Origin: Reticulitermes speratus
Lineage: Eukaryota > Arthropoda > Insecta > Blattodea > Rhinotermitidae
Assembly: GCA_021186555.1 (NCBI GenBank)
Contig: JAJKFL010000237.1
Coordinates: forward strand, 3,492,558 to 3,556,557
Direction of reading: 5' to 3'
Length of the DNA stretch: 64,000 nucleotides
Numbering within the stretch: the stretch's first letter is position 1; each line of letters begins with the position of its first letter. Positions 61,701 to 64,000 of the stretch are shown one piece after another. The position numbers and the translations under genes are program-made. The notes below the pieces were generated by a model. The model was not told the DNA's origin. It was given only the letters and a program-made list of their open reading frames with translations, and searched no databases.

Positions 61701-64000
61701 ACACTTTATTCTTAAATTCTCTCCATGTTCAGCCTGATGATGGCTACTTCAGCTAGCCAAACACACGTAGCTGTGCTTAGCTTTTAAGAATAAAGTTGTG
61801 TTTAGACAAACATAATTACATTATTCTTGTAACTCAGAATATGTTTAGACAGGCCACTCAGTAAAGTCACGCGAAATAAATAACATGTACAGCATCACTA
61901 TTTCAGCATAACTGTTGAAACACAAAGTTTAATAATAGAATGCACAGTTTAAATGAGAGAGAAATATTTGTGTTGAATACAACATATCGGGAGGGGGGGG
62001 GCATTATTCTCCTACCTGTCTGTCTACAGTGCACATGGACATGCTGGGATGTATAGCCTTCACCTTCATTTTGCTGTGAAAGCTACTCACACAACTCATA
62101 GTACAGTAGAACCCGCATAATTAGTCCCCGCATAAGAAGTTTTCCCCTGTAAGAAGTCTGATTTTTATTTAAGTCCCAAAATCCTATTGCTTTTAATAAG
62201 CTTCCCTCTTAATAAGTCTTCCCACTTAAGGAGTCCCTAATCATCTGGCCCTTTGAAAGACTTCTTAACTGGGTTCTACTGTAGTACCTCTTTGAATCCA
62301 TGTTTTTTATCAAATTATGCAGATATACTGGTCCATGCTATTAGGCATAAGTAACTGTAATTAATGGAAGGTAAGAAAAGTCACCTACAGAAAAACCAAA
62401 AAATAGAAAGGTATGATCACAATTATAATGCCAGCCATCCAACAACACGCTGACATACATCTGGTTTCAGACTGAAAATTTTAATTGCTTTATTTATGTT
62501 GCACGAAGTGTACAAGGAATATGCAACTGGACACATTAAAGCTAATCCTAAGGAAGACTGTACCAATAATGCACCCACAACCAGAAAGGTTGACAAGGCT
62601 CAGTCATAGAGTTTGTTCAAGTAAGCGGGTTTACTGTGTCATGCAACTGAATCACCTTAGGAATATGCAATTCAGTATGGGTGGTCTAAGCAATGGGCTG
62701 ACTAAATAATGCAAAAGGCAAAGGAGTTACTGGCAGACAGGCAGTGGAATGTGTATCATTTGTTAACTTAATACAATGTGATTAGTCACCAAAAAAAATC
62801 CACTGCTGACAAGAACCAAATTTTGATTAACTGAGAGTTAAATGTGTATATAAAAGAAACAAAGTGAATACAACCTAAACTACAGCACCAGGTCTAAACA
62901 AAATTTGACAAGTCATACCCTGTACTGGAGGTACATGCCATGCACATCTGCCTAGGATTGTACACATTGTTCAGAAATCTTGGAGCCATGTCAAAATTCT
63001 ACGTGCCATTTCTGGCACCTACAATTTTGACATGTTCCATTCTGAGTACCCACAACTGTTAGGCACCATGGCAAAAAATTTTGTTGCCATGGCAACTTGG
63101 TACCCAGGATTTGTGCACCCATGTGTTTGTTCCTAGATAATTCCCTCTTACCAAAGTGGAAATACATGTGTTTGAAATGAAGCTACTCTATGCGTATATA
63201 AATTTAGTTGTTTTGGTGAGGGATTGTGCTGACTAATGGCCCCAAGAACGAGCATGGAGGAACCTGAAATGAATATCCTTGCCCAGACCATTTGGAGCAC
63301 ATCACTACAGCAGGTGGCAGCAGCACATTACCAAAAAAATTAGCTACTACTTTCATATAAAGTGAGACCTAGGATGTCCCACGACAGTGGTTGTTAGACG
63401 CTACACATATTATGGTACAACTATGGACGCCACACAAGCAGGGTGATCATTATGGTGGTTGCTACAGATGTTAAACAAGCAGGGTGATCATTACAGTGGT
63501 TGCTACAAACACTACAAGCAAGGTGCCATTGTGGTACAACTATCCATCACCACATCCCTCTCCTCAGCAGTACCTTTCTTTGCTTCACTAATGACTGACA
63601 GGCTGGCACTATACGAGTGCAGCCAGCATCCTCAGCATACATCATCATCTCCTGTGTCGAGTCCTCAGCGGGTGACAAGAAACGTAACTTCTGATCACCA
63701 TCTGTTTCCTCTTGCTCGGGTCCCCAGTCTGGCACAGATTCCTCAGCCTCTGCTGCATCATCTTGCCAGTCTGACCCTTGATACAGATGCTGCATGTAGC
63801 TTAGGTCTGACAACAGCTGCTCCCCTTCCATAGTTAGTTCCTCACGTAAACGACTGTACTGCAGGCTTCTTGTATCGGTGCCACTGCAATCTGACTCCTT
63901 GCCTAACAAGGACTGCGGTACAACAACATCCACATGAGGGAACACATCACATTGACACAGATGACCCGATGGCCCCGGGCTCATCTTCCAAATGTTGTAC
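55698..64000 (-). CDS. CCCH-type tandem zinc finger protein, five exons, 5' end outside window
   Basis: I assembled this gene from five exons: beyond 64000-63574, 60835-60699, 58928-58743, 56139-55996 and 55797-55698. Every junction is GT-AG and phases agree (0, 2, 2, 2), which is strong support although several exons are too short to stand out alone. The product has a Ser/acidic N-terminal part, then a tandem CCCH pair [18 protein letters not shown] and [19 protein letters not shown] (C-X7-C-X4-C-X3-H and C-X7-C-X5-C-X3-H). The C-terminus is [20 protein letters not shown] followed by KV. Tandem CCCH fingers usually bind RNA, so an mRNA-binding role is likely but inferred. I do not recognise the orthologue. 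Introns are 2.7, 1.8, 2.6 and 0.2 kb. Confidence 0.72.
55808..55900. repeat. 48-bp imperfect tandem duplication in the last intron of the CCCH gene
   Basis: ATGCATTACAATGGTTACTA and ATGCATTATAATGATTACTA start the two units, about 80% alike. It sits just before the last coding exon and keeps that frame open upstream, which can mislead gene prediction. Confidence 0.85.
55996..56139 (-). CDS. CCCH gene, penultimate exon
   Basis: The acceptor is GTTAGTTAG|C and the donor is GTCGG|GTAAAA, phase 2 at both ends. It encodes [40 protein letters not shown] and CFRYWDVG. The support is the phase match on both sides and the protein-like composition in an otherwise AT-rich region; splice signals are moderate. 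Confidence 0.6.
56200..56238. repeat. TATG-type microsatellite
   Basis: Imperfect TATG/TATA tetramers in an intron of the CCCH gene. Confidence 0.85.
56240..58742. other. Intron of the CCCH gene, nothing recognised
   Basis: AT-rich sequence between the zinc-finger exon and the penultimate exon, with no clear repeat. Confidence 0.45.
58743..58928 (-). CDS. CCCH gene, exon with both zinc fingers
   Basis: The frame encodes [37 protein letters not shown] and [20 protein letters not shown], which contains two CCCH zinc fingers 7 residues apart. The acceptor is uncertain: AG at 58930/29 fits best, with in-phase alternatives 3 and 15 bases downstream. The donor is taken as ACTTT|GTAAAG (phase 2); a stop codon (58741-58739) would follow directly if this intron were retained, giving a shorter protein ending RPVTL. 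The zinc-finger call itself is secure. Confidence 0.8.
58966..59152. repeat. Tandem repeat of about 60 bp, 3.5 copies
   Basis: The unit TGCCTCATAACTATCAGATA with CAGGCAG and GACATTGGTGTTACAG repeats with point changes and small length variation, directly upstream of the zinc-finger exon. A variant CATCAAAGCTATGAGATACC is one diverged copy. Confidence 0.88.
59685..59956 (-). mobile_element. tRNA-derived SINE, family A, nearly full copy
   Basis: The minus strand starts GGCGGCCAGCATAATTTAGT with A-box-like TTTAGTTGGTATAG and a well-kept B box GGTTCAAGCCCC. The body matches 14051-14339. It is the best copy for seeing the tRNA origin. An AT microsatellite follows. Confidence 0.88.
60385..60530. 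repeat. Interspersed repeat, copy 2 (partner at 7985-8120)
   Basis: AATTAAGTGCCCGGTGTGCT, AACTTAAATGGCCACCCATC and TTCTTGGCCAATGACCTTAG match copy 1 in order. The family is not recognised. Confidence 0.65.
60699..60835 (-). CDS. CCCH gene, internal exon
   Basis: The acceptor is TTCAG|TCT (phase 0) and the donor is CG|GTATGA (phase 2). It encodes [20 protein letters not shown] and [20 protein letters not shown] with QKDRKR. The Ser/Pro-rich start followed by a basic end just before the zinc fingers looks like a regulatory linker. The phases fit both neighbours. Confidence 0.72.
61675..61827. mobile_element. Short fold-back element with a hammerhead-like motif
   Basis: The ends AGAATAATATAATTATG and, inverted, AGAATAATGTAATTATG, then TTTATTCTTAAA/TTTAAGAATAAA. 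The centre has CTGATGA-TGGCTACTTCAGCTAGCC-AAAC-ACACGT, where the hairpin GGCTA/TAGCC is clear but the GAAA has become CAAA. Confidence 0.72.
62104..62281. mobile_element. Tigger/pogo MITE (CAGTAGAACCC type)
   Basis: The ends CAGTAGAACCCGCATAATTA and, inverted, CAGTAGAACCCAGTTAAGAA are flanked by TA on both sides. At 178 bp it has only termini and subterminal AAGTC-like words. Confidence 0.92.
62950..63122. repeat. GGGTGCACAAAT-family copy
   Basis: It ends GGATTTGTGCACCCATG like 29218-29231, with GGCACCATGGCAAAAAATTT and GTTGCCATGGCAAC before it, matching one 79-bp unit of the array. It also has a pair CATGTCAAAATTCTACGTGC and GCACCTACAATTTTGACATG, an internal inverted repeat. Confidence 0.6.
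63420..63540. repeat. Short tandem repeat of about 45 bp, three diverged copies
   Basis: ACAAGCAGGGTGATCATTAT with GGTGGTTGCTACA recurs; it lies in the CCCH gene intron right after the 63574 donor. Confidence 0.75.
63574..64000 (-). CDS. CCCH gene, 5'-most exon in window (partial)
   Basis: The frame is open from the window edge to a donor at AAAG|GTACTG (phase 0). It encodes about 142 residues, including [20 protein letters not shown] and [17 protein letters not shown], then an acidic region and [20 protein letters not shown]. Base composition and codon use are clearly richer in GC than the surrounding intron. No domain is recognised. The true start lies upstream or at the internal Met near 63984. 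Confidence 0.75.

Overview
The window looks like a piece of a large, AT-rich arthropod genome, most likely an insect. Host genes have short exons with GT-AG introns of up to about 7 kb. The introns are packed with DNA transposons (Tigger/pogo-like, hAT-like, mariner-like), RTE-like LINE fragments, tRNA-derived SINEs and many fold-back (inverted-repeat) elements. The mariner and RTE-like remnants resemble families I associate with cockroaches and termites (Blattodea). That placement is an inference, not proven by the sequence.

Three host genes are visible. (1) Positions 100-37763, minus strand: the 5' two thirds of TCERG1/CA150, a nuclear factor that couples transcription elongation to splicing. 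Twelve coding exons, all with matching intron phases, encode an acidic start, Pro/Gly/Gln-rich regions, three WW domains and the first FF domain. The remaining FF domains lie beyond base 1. (2) Positions 38227-38685, plus strand: CNBP, a 152-residue nucleic-acid-binding protein with six CCHC zinc knuckles and a Gly/Arg-rich box, in one uninterrupted exon. TCERG1 and CNBP are head to head, with start codons 463 bp apart, so they probably share a bidirectional promoter. (3) Positions 55698 to beyond 64000, minus strand: the 3' part of a gene for a protein with two tandem CCCH zinc fingers. I reconstructed it from five exons with matching phases and do not recognise the family.

Layout: 1-37763 TCERG1 exons and TE-rich introns; 37764-38226 divergent promoter; 38227-38685 CNBP; 38686-55697 a 17-kb stretch with no convincing coding exon, which holds scattered repeats and one repeat carrying a 28S-rRNA-derived segment; 55698-64000 the CCCH gene and its introns.

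The most unusual signal is a recurrent motif made of CTGANGA, a hairpin, GAAA and a short palindrome, often followed by AATAAA. It matches the core layout of a type I hammerhead ribozyme with a minimal stem III. It occurs at least six times, mostly as paired inverted copies that form fold-back elements. The largest is near-perfect, with arms of about 425 bp (30464-31356). Other notable items are a 79-bp tandem array with a three-unit higher-order period, a 37-base poly-G run, an apparent 1-base frameshift in TCERG1 exon 2, and nested transposons with clean target-site duplications. I recognised no endogenous retrovirus, LTR element or Polinton.
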